From Candidatus Izemoplasma sp. (GTDB lineage Bacteria; Bacillota_I; Bacilli_A; Izemoplasmatales; Izemoplasmataceae): a stretch of DNA of 9,179 nt. The stretch covers positions 1 to 9,179 of the forward strand of contig JAOZSP010000053.1 in assembly GCA_029939615.1 (NCBI GenBank). Direction: 5' to 3'. Shown piece by piece: positions 1 through 5,498 of this stretch. The notes below the pieces were generated by a model that was not told the DNA's origin, ran no database searches, and saw only the letters and a program-made list of their open reading frames with translations. Within the stretch, counting starts at the first letter, position 1. Every line of letters starts with the position of its first letter. The position numbers and the translations under genes were made by a program.

Positions 1-579
1 CGAAACATCAAACATTACTTTTTCATCGTCATTTACCCAATCTAAATCACGCCATACTTCACATCCATATAAATGCTTAGGACGAATAGTTTTATCTAAC
101 AATCTAACTGCTTTAATAACTTTTGTAACAACCCCTAAATGAGTATCATGTTTATCAGCTAGGTTATGAGTATATAAAAATTCTGGCTTTGTCAGTTTTA
201 ATAGGTCTGCAAGTTCTTGAACTATAACTTTATTATTTGAATCTTTAGTTTCATTACTTGGATAATCTAATAATGCAAGAGCACCATATTCACCTATATC
301 CGCTGCTGCTTTTTGCTCTACTTTTCTAACAGCCATCATTTCCTCATTTGTATAATCTTTATATATGCTATCTCTAGCACTTCCTGAACCATTCGTAACA
401 ATAACTCCTGTAAAAGATTTTTCTTCTTTTTTATAACATTTTAAAATACCATCATATGCCATTATTTCAAGATCATCAGGATGAGCTCCAATTGCCATAT
501 GAGTAGTTTTTTCTAAAGCTTTTTCGGTTAATTCATTATTCGGAATATAAAATTCTGCACTTGGTTTATTAAGTTTCAT
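1..579 (-). CDS. PIG-L/LmbE-family zinc deacetylase (3' end outside window)
   Basis: I translated 193 codons from ATG 577-579 down to base 1 without a stop; the C-terminus lies outside the window. Residues 32-38 read AHPDDLE, the hallmark of the PIG-L/LmbE/MshB metal-dependent deacetylases (His33 and Asp36 as zinc ligands, Asp35 as general base, by family knowledge). Residues 138-147 read HNLADKHDTH, fitting the later HxxDxxH-type motif that supplies the third zinc ligand (probably His147). The core TNGSGSARD segment (about residues 62-70) is also typical of the family. Family members remove acetyl groups from N-acetylglucosamine-type sugars or conjugates; the exact substrate cannot be read here. 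No signal peptide is seen, so it is probably cytosolic. Its ribosome binding site (AAGAAGG, about 586-592) overlaps the end of the ROK-like gene, leaving a 15-nt gap, so the two genes are one operon and probably act on the same amino sugar. Confidence 0.88.
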   Translation of the reverse strand, partial: MKLNKPSAEFYIPNNELTEKALEKTTHMAIGAHPDDLEIMAYDGILKCYKKEEKSFTGVIVTNGSGSARDSIYKDYTNEEMMAVRKVEQKAAADIGEYGALALLDYPSNETKDSNNKVIVQELADLLKLTKPEFLYTHNLADKHDTHLGVVTKVIKAVRLLDKTIRPKHLYGCEVWRDLDWVNDDEKVMFDVS

Positions 580-594
580 AGATATACCTTCTTC

Positions 595-1992
595 TTATAT
601 TTTAGGAAGACTTGCGGCAGCTATTGATTGTCCAACTCTTCTGCTTTTTTCATCTGGTAAAATCAGTTTAATTTTTTGATACAACTCATTAAATTCCTCT
701 TCTAACACCTTATTAGCTACTGATAATAGTATATTGCCTGCATCTTTAGAAGTTACTCTACCTAAAACTAGGATATGTTCTATATCGTAAAATTCAGCAT
801 AATATGCAATACTGTATCCTAAATAACATCCAATAGTATTAAAGATATTTTCAGCACGAGGATCTTTTTCATCTAACAATTTTTGAACAACTTTTAGCTT
901 TTCAGCTGGAGACAGGTTTTCATCAAGTTCAATACCAGCTGGTTTAGCTAATTTAATTACTGAATCTTGTGAAAAATACTTAACTCCACAACCATAATCT
1001 AAAGACCATTCATCTATTAACGAATCTTTATTGTAATCCACTGGAACAAAAGCAAGTTCATTAAGCCAGCCAGTAATATTCCCTTTTTCATCAACGTACC
1101 CTGCAGCTTCACTTGTTCCCATTGCAATACCTAGTATTCTATTTGAACCAAGACTCATCGCCCCAGCTAAAGCCGTAACATCACCATCGTTAGATACTTC
1201 TATTGGAACATCGCCCATTTCATGTGCGATACGTAAAAACATATCTCTTACTTCTTTATCAAATTTATCTTGAGGTACTTTTAAAAATAAAGATGCAGCA
1301 CTTACTCTTTTATCGATATATATTCCAGCTGCACTTACTCCAATAGCATCTACTCTTTCCATTTTAGATGCAGCTCGTTTCATTGAATCTAAAATACCTT
1401 CATAATGATAGTTAGGATCACTTTGAAGTTTAGGATGCCAAACAACTTCTTCACTATAAATAGATTCTCCATTTACAACCGCTGAAACCTTACGATCACT
1501 ACCACCAGCGTCAAATCCAATTCGATATCCATCTAAATGTCTTCCTAAAGGTTTTGATATTTCAGAAGTATTTGGAACTTGATTTACATCTACTACTTCA
1601 ACAACAAAATCATTCTCATATATCTTCGACATAAAATCAGCATCAAATTCTCTTTCTCCACCTTTTTGATACGCTTTTTTTAAGCGTTCCCCTAAATCTT
1701 TTGGACCTCCGAAAATGATTTTCCAACCACCTTTAAGCCAAACAAGTGTTTTAACTAAACGTTCTATGTATAAATAATTAGCTTCAAATTGAAGTTCACT
1801 TTCATTAAAAATCAGTGTTTTAGTTGTAGCAATTTGTCCATTACTTCTTTCAATTGCAATACTTACTTTTTCAGGATTACCAGCTTCATTAACACTTTTT
1901 AAAAATGCTTTTTTACCTAAAATCATTGGAAAATAATTAGGATCTAACGGTAATTCTCTATTTGCTTTTTGATTGAATTTAAATAATTTCAT
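595..1992 (-). CDS. ROK-like ASKHA-fold sugar kinase with N-terminal extension
   Basis: This is a 465-aa protein with ASKHA-fold signatures in its C-terminal two thirds. A phosphate-1 loop GFDAGGSDRKVSAVV lies at residues 159-173. AIGVSAAGIY (217-226) matches the conserved ROK GxxxxG strand. VSNDGDVTALAGAMSLG (266-282) resembles the ROK catalytic NDxN segment, with Asp269 the likely base. ILGIAMGTSEAAG (286-298) is the phosphate-2 loop, and LVLGRVTS (408-415) fits the adenosine motif. The cysteine-rich zinc motif of classical ROK glucokinases is missing; only DYGCGVKYF (332-340) stands near its place. The first ~150 residues are an extension I cannot assign, so the protein is longer than the usual ~300-aa ROK kinase. 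The likely role is ATP-dependent phosphorylation of a hexose or amino sugar, coupled to the downstream deacetylase. The start has a strong ribosome binding site (AGAGGTGA, about 1998-2005) 5-6 nt upstream. The kinase activity is inferred. Confidence 0.8.
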   Translation of the reverse strand: MKLFKFNQKANRELPLDPNYFPMILGKKAFLKSVNEAGNPEKVSIAIERSNGQIATTKTLIFNESELQFEANYLYIERLVKTLVWLKGGWKIIFGGPKDLGERLKKAYQKGGEREFDADFMSKIYENDFVVEVVDVNQVPNTSEISKPLGRHLDGYRIGFDAGGSDRKVSAVVNGESIYSEEVVWHPKLQSDPNYHYEGILDSMKRAASKMERVDAIGVSAAGIYIDKRVSAASLFLKVPQDKFDKEVRDMFLRIAHEMGDVPIEVSNDGDVTALAGAMSLGSNRILGIAMGTSEAAGYVDEKGNITGWLNELAFVPVDYNKDSLIDEWSLDYGCGVKYFSQDSVIKLAKPAGIELDENLSPAEKLKVVQKLLDEKDPRAENIFNTIGCYLGYSIAYYAEFYDIEHILVLGRVTSKDAGNILLSVANKVLEEEFNELYQKIKLILPDEKSRRVGQSIAAASLPKI

Positions 1993-2022
1993 CTAATTCA
2001 CCTCTTTCTCTTTTATGAGTAT

Positions 2023-2031
2023 AGTATAACA
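2023..2031 (-). promoter_or_regulatory. Extended -10 promoter of the ROK/deacetylase operon
   Basis: Read on the minus strand this is TGTTATACT, an extended -10 (TGn) joined to TATACT. No good -35 is seen at 17 bp, where the sequence is a T run, as is common for extended -10 promoters. Transcription would start near 2016, giving a ~24-nt leader before ATG 1992. An inverted repeat CATTTGA (2038-2044) / TCAAAT (2054-2059) sits just upstream and could bind a regulator. Confidence 0.55.
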
Positions 2032-2083
2032 CGATAGCATTTGAAAAAAAAAATCAAATAATGTCCATTTGAAAATGTTTAAT

Positions 2084-2108
2084 AAAAAAAAGGATACACA
2101 AGTATCCT
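2084..2108 (-). terminator. Intrinsic terminator after the acyltransferase gene
   Basis: On the minus strand a 7-bp perfect stem AGGATAC / GTATCCT (arms 2102-2108 and 2091-2097) encloses a 4-nt loop and runs straight into seven T (2084-2090). It lies about 40 nt past the acyltransferase stop and before the ROK operon promoter, so it separates the two minus-strand operons. Confidence 0.88.
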
Positions 2109-2150
2109 AATTTGTTGTATTATCATTTGCGTTTTAAACCTATAATTTAA

Positions 2151-3425
2151 TTAGTTATTATCATTAGTCTTTAACTTGTACAACTCTTCCACTGCGAAAT
2201 GAAGTTTTGTGACAGCAAACTCTTTATCTGTAGGATATAAATAATACGTATCATTAGTATTAGAAAAACTAACACAATCACCTTTCTCAAAATAATCAAA
2301 TTCAACATGAACACCGTAATTAGCTAAAACTGTTTTATCAACAGATAACGATTCGTCTCCAATCGAAGCACTTAGATGAAATCCTGTCATATCATGAATT
2401 AATTTCCCTTTACCAAGTCTATAGTACCCAGTACTGTTTGGTAATGAATCAATCTCAACTTCTATTTCAATATGATATTTTCCTGACTGTAATTCTTCTT
2501 TTACTTTTTGTCTTTGCCATTCAAACCAATCAGGAATATGAGAATGTTTTGTTTCACTGTTTAATGAGTGAAGACGACCTAAATCATCCATTTCATGAAT
2601 TTCCCCACAGTTATTACACCATATCCTATTTCCATCACTCTTCATCTGAAATTCTGTATTACAACTTGGACACATATATAATACTTTATGAAGATTTTTC
2701 GCTCTATCTTTATAGTTTATTTTAATATTCTCTTCTAGTTGATAAGCGTAATCATCATATTTAAATGCTACATTTAATTGTTTATTAATCTCATCTATTG
2801 ATAAACTCCTAAGCTCATCTTTGGTAAATAACTGTGTCATCTCAGTTTTTGTTCTTACTTTTCGTTTTTCTAAATTCCATACTGGTTGTCGTAAATGATG
2901 TCCATGTGATATTAGAGTAACAACAGGTAATCCAAACTTCTTAAACATTTTACCTAAACTTTTAGGTAAAATAGAAGATGTACCAATAAGTGAATACCTT
3001 GCTTCTGGATATATTTCACAAATTAATTTAAGCTCTTCTAAACTGTATTTTATTCTTCTAATCAACGAAGAATCAGAAACAAATTTTCTATTTCCAATAC
3101 ACCCAACATCACGTAATAAGTTCTCACGAAATATAAATCCATCGATCGCAACAATGTAATTTGCTCGACGAGGAAAAATAGCTCTTGTAGCAACTTTAAA
3201 ATCTAAAAAACTATTATGATTACATAATAAGATATATGGCCCTTTTAATCCCTTCATTCTAATCTTTTTAATCTTCGCTTTAACAATAAATGTTTCGGGA
3301 AAGCTTAATACCCAAGCTAACAACTGTAAATACCATTTAGCTTTTCTTGGTTGTTTGGTTAAATCAAATCTTGGCATTTGGTCTACTTCACTAATTGCTC
3401 GATAATTAATATCACTAATTTTCAC
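2151..3425 (-). CDS. PlsC-like lysophospholipid acyltransferase with zinc ribbon
   Basis: This 424-aa protein carries the acyltransferase motif NHNSFLD at residues 69-75 (NHx4D form of HX4D, with His70 and Asp75 the predicted catalytic pair). A second motif, SLIGTSSILPKSLGKMF (145-161), stands where the EGTRS motif of PlsC lies and is followed by the GLPVVTL strand (165-171). The family transfers acyl groups to lysophosphatidate or similar acceptors at the membrane, and hydrophobic residues 31-49 could contact it. Unlike a standard ~240-aa PlsC, it continues with a four-cysteine zinc ribbon (Cys252, Cys255, Cys270, Cys273) and a strand-rich C-terminal domain of ~140 residues of unknown role. 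The start is GTG (3423-3425), chosen because AGAGGTGG lies 5-6 nt upstream and no closer ATG fits. The stop of the upstream gene is 12 nt before this start, so the two are co-transcribed. The acceptor lipid is not determinable from sequence alone. Confidence 0.8.
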   Translation of the reverse strand: MKISDINYRAISEVDQMPRFDLTKQPRKAKWYLQLLAWVLSFPETFIVKAKIKKIRMKGLKGPYILLCNHNSFLDFKVATRAIFPRRANYIVAIDGFIFRENLLRDVGCIGNRKFVSDSSLIRRIKYSLEELKLICEIYPEARYSLIGTSSILPKSLGKMFKKFGLPVVTLISHGHHLRQPVWNLEKRKVRTKTEMTQLFTKDELRSLSIDEINKQLNVAFKYDDYAYQLEENIKINYKDRAKNLHKVLYMCPSCNTEFQMKSDGNRIWCNNCGEIHEMDDLGRLHSLNSETKHSHIPDWFEWQRQKVKEELQSGKYHIEIEVEIDSLPNSTGYYRLGKGKLIHDMTGFHLSASIGDESLSVDKTVLANYGVHVEFDYFEKGDCVSFSNTNDTYYLYPTDKEFAVTKLHFAVEELYKLKTNDNN

Positions 3426-3437
3426 CTAATCCACCTC

Positions 3438-3893
3438 TTATACTTTGTAGTATTTACTGATATTTTCGATAATCATAGTTTTCTTATTTTCATATAAATC
3501 ATATAGAAATTCATCAATATTATTTTCAAGAAAATCTTCTATGCTTATTTCAAATTCAATTAGCGTAGTTTCTAATAATTTAATTTCTTCTTTTGTGAAT
3601 ATTTCAGATAACTTATCAGTTTTCACACTTTCTCTCGTTTGTGTAATTGTATCAAGCGAACATTTTTCAGTCAAAACTAATCTACCTTTATTGTTACAGA
3701 GTATACACTCACTTGTTCCATCATCCTGACTCTCCTCATAAAAAATAACGACATCTAATCTATTGCATAATTCCTTAATTTCTGGAATCTCAAAAAAATT
3801 AGAATCAATGTGATTTTGCATCATAATTGATGCTTCTTGAAGACTACTTGCGTTCTTCCCATAGATTTTCAATAACTCATAATCAATTCTCAT
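3438..3893 (-). CDS. Hypothetical acidic 151-aa protein, first gene of acyltransferase operon
   Basis: I do not recognise a family. The protein is soluble, acidic, and predicted mostly helical in its C-terminal half (about residues 95-150, rich in Glu, Ile and Leu). It has four cysteines, with Cys63-x2-Cys66 and Cys78 grouped in the middle; these could bind a metal, but a fourth ligand is not obvious (Cys43 is distant). No signal peptide or membrane segment is seen. The ATG at 3891-3893 is preceded by AGAAGGTGA with good spacing. The gene is followed after 12 nt by the PlsC-like acyltransferase, whose ribosome binding site directly abuts this stop codon, so translational coupling and a shared task are likely. 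That makes it a candidate partner or regulator of the acyltransferase, by context only. Confidence 0.8.
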   Translation of the reverse strand: MRIDYELLKIYGKNASSLQEASIMMQNHIDSNFFEIPEIKELCNRLDVVIFYEESQDDGTSECILCNNKGRLVLTEKCSLDTITQTRESVKTDKLSEIFTKEEIKLLETTLIEFEISIEDFLENNIDEFLYDLYENKKTMIIENISKYYKV

Positions 3894-3953
3894 ATCGTCA
3901 CCTTCTCACTATTTGCTTATACTTAATAATAGCATTTAATACAGTTATCTCCT

Positions 3954-3981
3954 ATTATATAAGTAATATCAATTTTGTAAC
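3954..3981 (-). promoter_or_regulatory. Putative promoter of the 3893-2151 operon
   Basis: On the minus strand there is a consensus -10 TATAAT (3954-3959) and a -35-like GTTACA (3976-3981, 4 of 6 matches) at 16-bp spacing. The start would fall near 3947, giving a ~50-nt leader to ATG 3893. Confidence 0.5.
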
Positions 3982-4198
3982 TTTTTGGTTTTCTACAAAC
4001 TTCTCAAAAATAGACATCAATTTCATAATAATAACATCCCTATTATTTCATACCATTTTTTTCCTCAAATTCAGTACTATTTTAATTCCATAATGCCACA
4101 ATCACTACCATTATAGCCAATAATCTAAGTAAAATGCGCCTGAATATTTCTTTCACATCACTGAAAAAAAGAATGAAAACAATCTATTTTAAAATAAA
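3982..4198. other. AT-rich gene-free stretch between divergent genes
   Basis: This is the middle of a 443-nt gene-free region (3894-4336) between a minus-strand operon and the plus-strand small gene. I see no supported ORF, RNA or repeat in it. Short open frames here lack ribosome binding sites. The last ~20 bases (about 4180-4198, including the palindrome ATTTTAAAAT) are A/T tracts just upstream of a strong -35 and could act as an UP element. Confidence 0.4.
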
Positions 4199-4210
4199 TG
4201 AACATTATTA

Positions 4211-4239
4211 TTGACATTATATTGAACCTTGTATATACT
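4211..4239 (+). promoter_or_regulatory. Near-consensus SigA promoter for the 58-aa gene
   Basis: A perfect -35 TTGACA (4211-4216), exactly 17 bp of spacer, and -10 TATACT (4234-4239, 5 of 6 matches) form the best promoter in the window, preceded by A/T tracts. The start is expected near 4246. Three spaced copies of a TGAa(C)ATTAT/TGAAC-like motif begin at 4199, 4212 and 4223 and overlap it; whether they matter is unknown. Confidence 0.88.
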
Positions 4240-4243
4240 GTTG

Positions 4244-4311
4244 TTGCGTAAAGAAAAAAAGATATTTTCACAGATAGTTTTTATAAGAAAAATAATAATA
4301 ATAATACGCAA
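4244..4311 (+). repeat. Leader inverted repeat enclosing the 5' UTR of the small gene
   Basis: TTGCGTA (4244-4250) and TACGCAA (4305-4311) are perfect 7-bp complements separated by 54 nt. The first arm coincides with the predicted transcript 5' end and the second lies 11 nt before the ribosome binding site. The RNA end could thus be closed in a stem, with a weak inner A/U hairpin (TTTTT 4278-4282 / AAAAA 4288-4292). Such 5' stems can stabilise mRNAs; that role is inferred. Confidence 0.45.
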
Positions 4312-4336
4312 ATAATCATATTAAGGAGGAAAAAAT

Positions 4337-4513
4337 ATGTTACGTTTAGCAATTAACAAAACAGGATTATCAAAACTTGGTTTTGGAAATAACAAAAACT
4401 CAAATTACACATCTACATTAAGTTCAAGAAAAATTAAAAAATCAGCTATGAATGAGCAACTTCTTCAATCTTATGCAGCATTACATGCAGCTGGATTATT
4501 TAGACAATTTTAG
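4337..4513 (+). CDS. Unrecognised 58-aa basic small protein, probably highly expressed
   Basis: ATG at 4337-4339 runs 58 codons to TAG at 4511-4513. AAGGAGGA (4323-4330) sits 6 nt before the start and is the strongest ribosome binding site in the window. The protein starts MLRLAINKTGLSKLGFGNN, has a Ser/Thr/Asn-rich middle with a basic patch RKIKK (31-35), and ends in a helix-like segment QLLQSYAALHAAGLFRQF (41-58). It is clearly basic (Lys and Arg exceed the single Glu), has no Cys, Trp, Asp or Pro, and has no signal peptide, lipobox or convincing transmembrane segment. A double-glycine leader site is not seen, so a bacteriocin precursor is not supported. It stands alone, with its own near-consensus promoter, a structured leader and a strong terminator. 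The expression signals make it very likely real; the function is unknown (RNA-, ribosome- or membrane-surface-binding are possibilities only). Confidence 0.82.
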   Translation: MLRLAINKTGLSKLGFGNNKNSNYTSTLSSRKIKKSAMNEQLLQSYAALHAAGLFRQF

Positions 4514-4530
4514 ATATTCTTACTGTTTCC

Positions 4531-4553
4531 ACATACGATAGTTAGTCGTATGT
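4531..4553 (+). other. 8-bp RNA hairpin in the 3' region of the small gene
   Basis: ACATACGA (4531-4538) and TCGTATGT (4546-4553) form a perfect 8-bp stem with a 7-nt loop TAGTTAG, beginning 17 nt after the small gene's stop codon. It is not followed by a T tract, so it is not a terminator by itself. It could be a 3' stability element or part of a structured RNA. Confidence 0.6.
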
Positions 4554-4562
4554 TGCTGAATT

Positions 4563-4631
4563 ATTACTTTTTCTAAGTGTAATTACTTTTTAGAGATTTA
4601 TAAAATGCCAATTACTTTTAGAAAAGGTAAC
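4563..4631 (+). other. Long-range 13-bp stem with repeated ATTACTTTT motifs
   Basis: Bases 4564-4576 can pair with 4618-4630 over 13 consecutive positions (one G-U), closing a 41-nt loop. The motif ATTACTTTT occurs three times (4563, 4582 and 4611), once in the left arm, once in the loop, and once at the edge of the right arm. With the hairpin at 4531 and the terminator at 4665, this makes the whole non-coding tail of the small-gene transcript structured. It may be a 3'-UTR-derived small RNA or a decayed repeat element; neither is proven. Confidence 0.45.
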
Positions 4632-4664
4632 AAACAGCTTTATAATTAATCTGCAAAACTACAT

Positions 4665-4699
4665 AAAAATCCCTCAAAATGAAATTTGAGGGATTTTTT
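4665..4699. terminator. Strong bidirectional terminator between converging genes
   Basis: A 14-bp perfect stem (arms 4665-4678 and 4685-4698; core ATCCCTCAAA / TTTGAGGGAT) has a 6-nt loop, with T tracts on both strands (4694-4699 on plus; complement of 4665-4669 on minus). It ends the 58-aa gene transcript from the left and the methyltransferase transcript from the right. Confidence 0.93.
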
Positions 4700-4744
4700 G
4701 TTACTTATTGTATACATGTACTTATCATTATTACTGTTTTCTCT

Positions 4745-5305
4745 TTAGAATATGTTTACTTTTTCAACCTTCTTATAAAAGAATACATTATCTATTTGAT
4801 ATTCAAAAGACAAGATTTTATCCTTATCAAATATTCTTTTATATTTCTTTGAACTCGTTAATAGATTTCGTTTATTGCTTATTATTAATGTACCTTTTGG
4901 TTTCAAAACTCTTCTTACTTCTTTATATAGTTTCTTTTTATCTCTAATCATATCGTATGAATTGAACAAAAATATTGTATCTAAGGAATTATCTTCTAAT
5001 CCTGTATCAAGGGTTCTTGTTAAGATAGTTTTTATATTCCTGATACCAGTTGATTTCATTAAATCTTCAACATATTTAATAGATAATGGATGAATATCCA
5101 AAGCATAAACCATACCATTTTCACCAGTTATTCTAGCCATTTCTATTGCCAAATGTCCAGGTCCACATCCTAAATCAAGGACATTATATCCTTTTTTAAT
5201 TATCCCGGAATTTAGAAATTCCAACTCGTTTACAAGTCTCTTTACAGAATGTCTTTCATACATTCTTTTCGCAATAAAATTAGGGACAGGTCTATCTTTT
5301 ATCAT
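4745..5305 (-). CDS. Class I SAM-dependent methyltransferase (UbiE/Methyltransf_11-like)
   Basis: This is a 186-aa Rossmann-fold methyltransferase. Motif I VLDLGCGPG is at residues 42-50, an acidic ribose-binding residue is in VYALDI (66-71, Asp70), LDTIFLFNS lies at 108-116, and the post-core KEVRRVLKPKGTLIIS (128-143) is characteristic of the Methyltransf_11/UbiE group. The substrate (small molecule, quinone, RNA or protein) cannot be inferred. I chose ATG 5303-5305 because GGAGAGG (5314-5320) lies 8 nt upstream. A longer in-frame ATG at 5327-5329 has no ribosome binding site and lies almost at the predicted transcript start. A 29-codon ORF with its own good ribosome binding site (5292-5381) overlaps this start by 14 nt in another frame, suggesting translational control or coupling. 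It converges with the 58-aa gene and shares its terminator. Confidence 0.87.
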   Translation of the reverse strand: MIKDRPVPNFIAKRMYERHSVKRLVNELEFLNSGIIKKGYNVLDLGCGPGHLAIEMARITGENGMVYALDIHPLSIKYVEDLMKSTGIRNIKTILTRTLDTGLEDNSLDTIFLFNSYDMIRDKKKLYKEVRRVLKPKGTLIISNKRNLLTSSKKYKRIFDKDKILSFEYQIDNVFFYKKVEKVNIF

Positions 5306-5381
5306 TAGAGATTCCTCTCCCAAATGCATTAATGGTATGTATAAGATTTAATAATTGTAGAGACAAGAGATGTTTTTTCAT
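5292..5381 (-). CDS. Putative 29-aa leader peptide overlapping the methyltransferase start
   Basis: ATG 5379-5381 follows AAGGAG (5387-5392) by 5 nt and opens 29 codons ending in TAG (5292-5294). The peptide begins MKKHLLSLQLLNLIHTINAF and ends GRGISNDKR. The ORF contains the methyltransferase ribosome binding site and overlaps its start by 14 nt in a different frame, the geometry expected for a coupled or attenuating upstream ORF. Pyrimidine-rich codons CTCTTGTCTCT could partly pair with the downstream GGGAGAGG. It is not similar to any leader I know. A promoter-like element within the ORF (5338-5366) would bypass it, so use of the leader is uncertain. Confidence 0.45.
   Translation of the reverse strand: MKKHLLSLQLLNLIHTINAFGRGISNDKR
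5338..5366 (-). promoter_or_regulatory. Putative promoter of the methyltransferase, inside the leader ORF
   Basis: On the minus strand there is TTGTCT (5361-5366), 17 bp of spacer, and TATACA (5338-5343), each with four of six consensus matches. The start would be near 5331. This supports the methyltransferase start at 5305 and competes with the idea of a longer leader-bearing transcript. Confidence 0.4.
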
Positions 5382-5436
5382 TTAAACTCCTTCTTTCTTT
5401 ATTTTTCAAAAATACAGTCGTTCACATTACATTTTC

Positions 5437-5442
5437 AGTATA
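5437..5442 (-). promoter_or_regulatory. Possible upstream -10 for a leader-bearing transcript
   Basis: TATACT on the minus strand, within the palindrome AGTATACT. No convincing -35 is present at 16-18 bp. If used, transcription would start near 5430 and include the 29-codon leader. Confidence 0.22.
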
Positions 5443-5453
5443 CTACTAATATG

Positions 5454-5498
5454 AAAAAAAGCATAAGTATTCAAAGAATTATTCAATGTAAAATACTC
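5454..5498 (-). terminator. Weak putative terminator after the PNPOx-like gene
   Basis: On the minus strand GAGTATT (5492-5498) can pair with AATACTT (5465-5471) across a 20-nt loop that itself contains GAATAATTC. Four nucleotides then seven T (5454-5460) follow. The stem is A/T-rich and overlaps the stop codon, so efficiency is doubtful and some readthrough into the methyltransferase leader is possible. Confidence 0.35.

Noticed and set aside
2438..2725. Plus-strand 95-codon open frame inside the acyltransferase gene
   Set aside because: It is antisense to a well-supported gene, has low-complexity Phe/Tyr/Leu-rich content typical of AT-rich antisense frames, and lacks a ribosome binding site.
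3818..3833. GCATC / GATGC hairpin in the 5' part of the 151-aa gene
   Set aside because: Only a 5-bp stem within coding sequence, with no T tract or regulatory context; likely chance.
3827..4093. Plus-strand 88-codon frame that could pass for a membrane protein
   Set aside because: It starts inside the opposite-strand gene, has no ribosome binding site or promoter, and its hydrophobicity is explained by T-rich intergenic sequence.
4337..4513. 58-aa gene as a bacteriocin precursor processed by the C39 domain at 6095
   Set aside because: The small protein has no double-glycine leader site, no exporter is present, and the C39-like protein is a separate lipoprotein 1.6 kb away in its own transcription unit with a strong terminator between.
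4708..4947. Plus-strand 79-codon frame rich in Tyr, Phe and Leu
   Set aside because: It is antisense to the methyltransferase gene and begins just after a strong terminator, without a ribosome binding site.
5306..5329. Eight-residue longer methyltransferase start at ATG 5327-5329
   Set aside because: No ribosome binding site precedes it and the predicted transcript start is about 2 nt upstream, while GGAGAGG fits the ATG at 5305.
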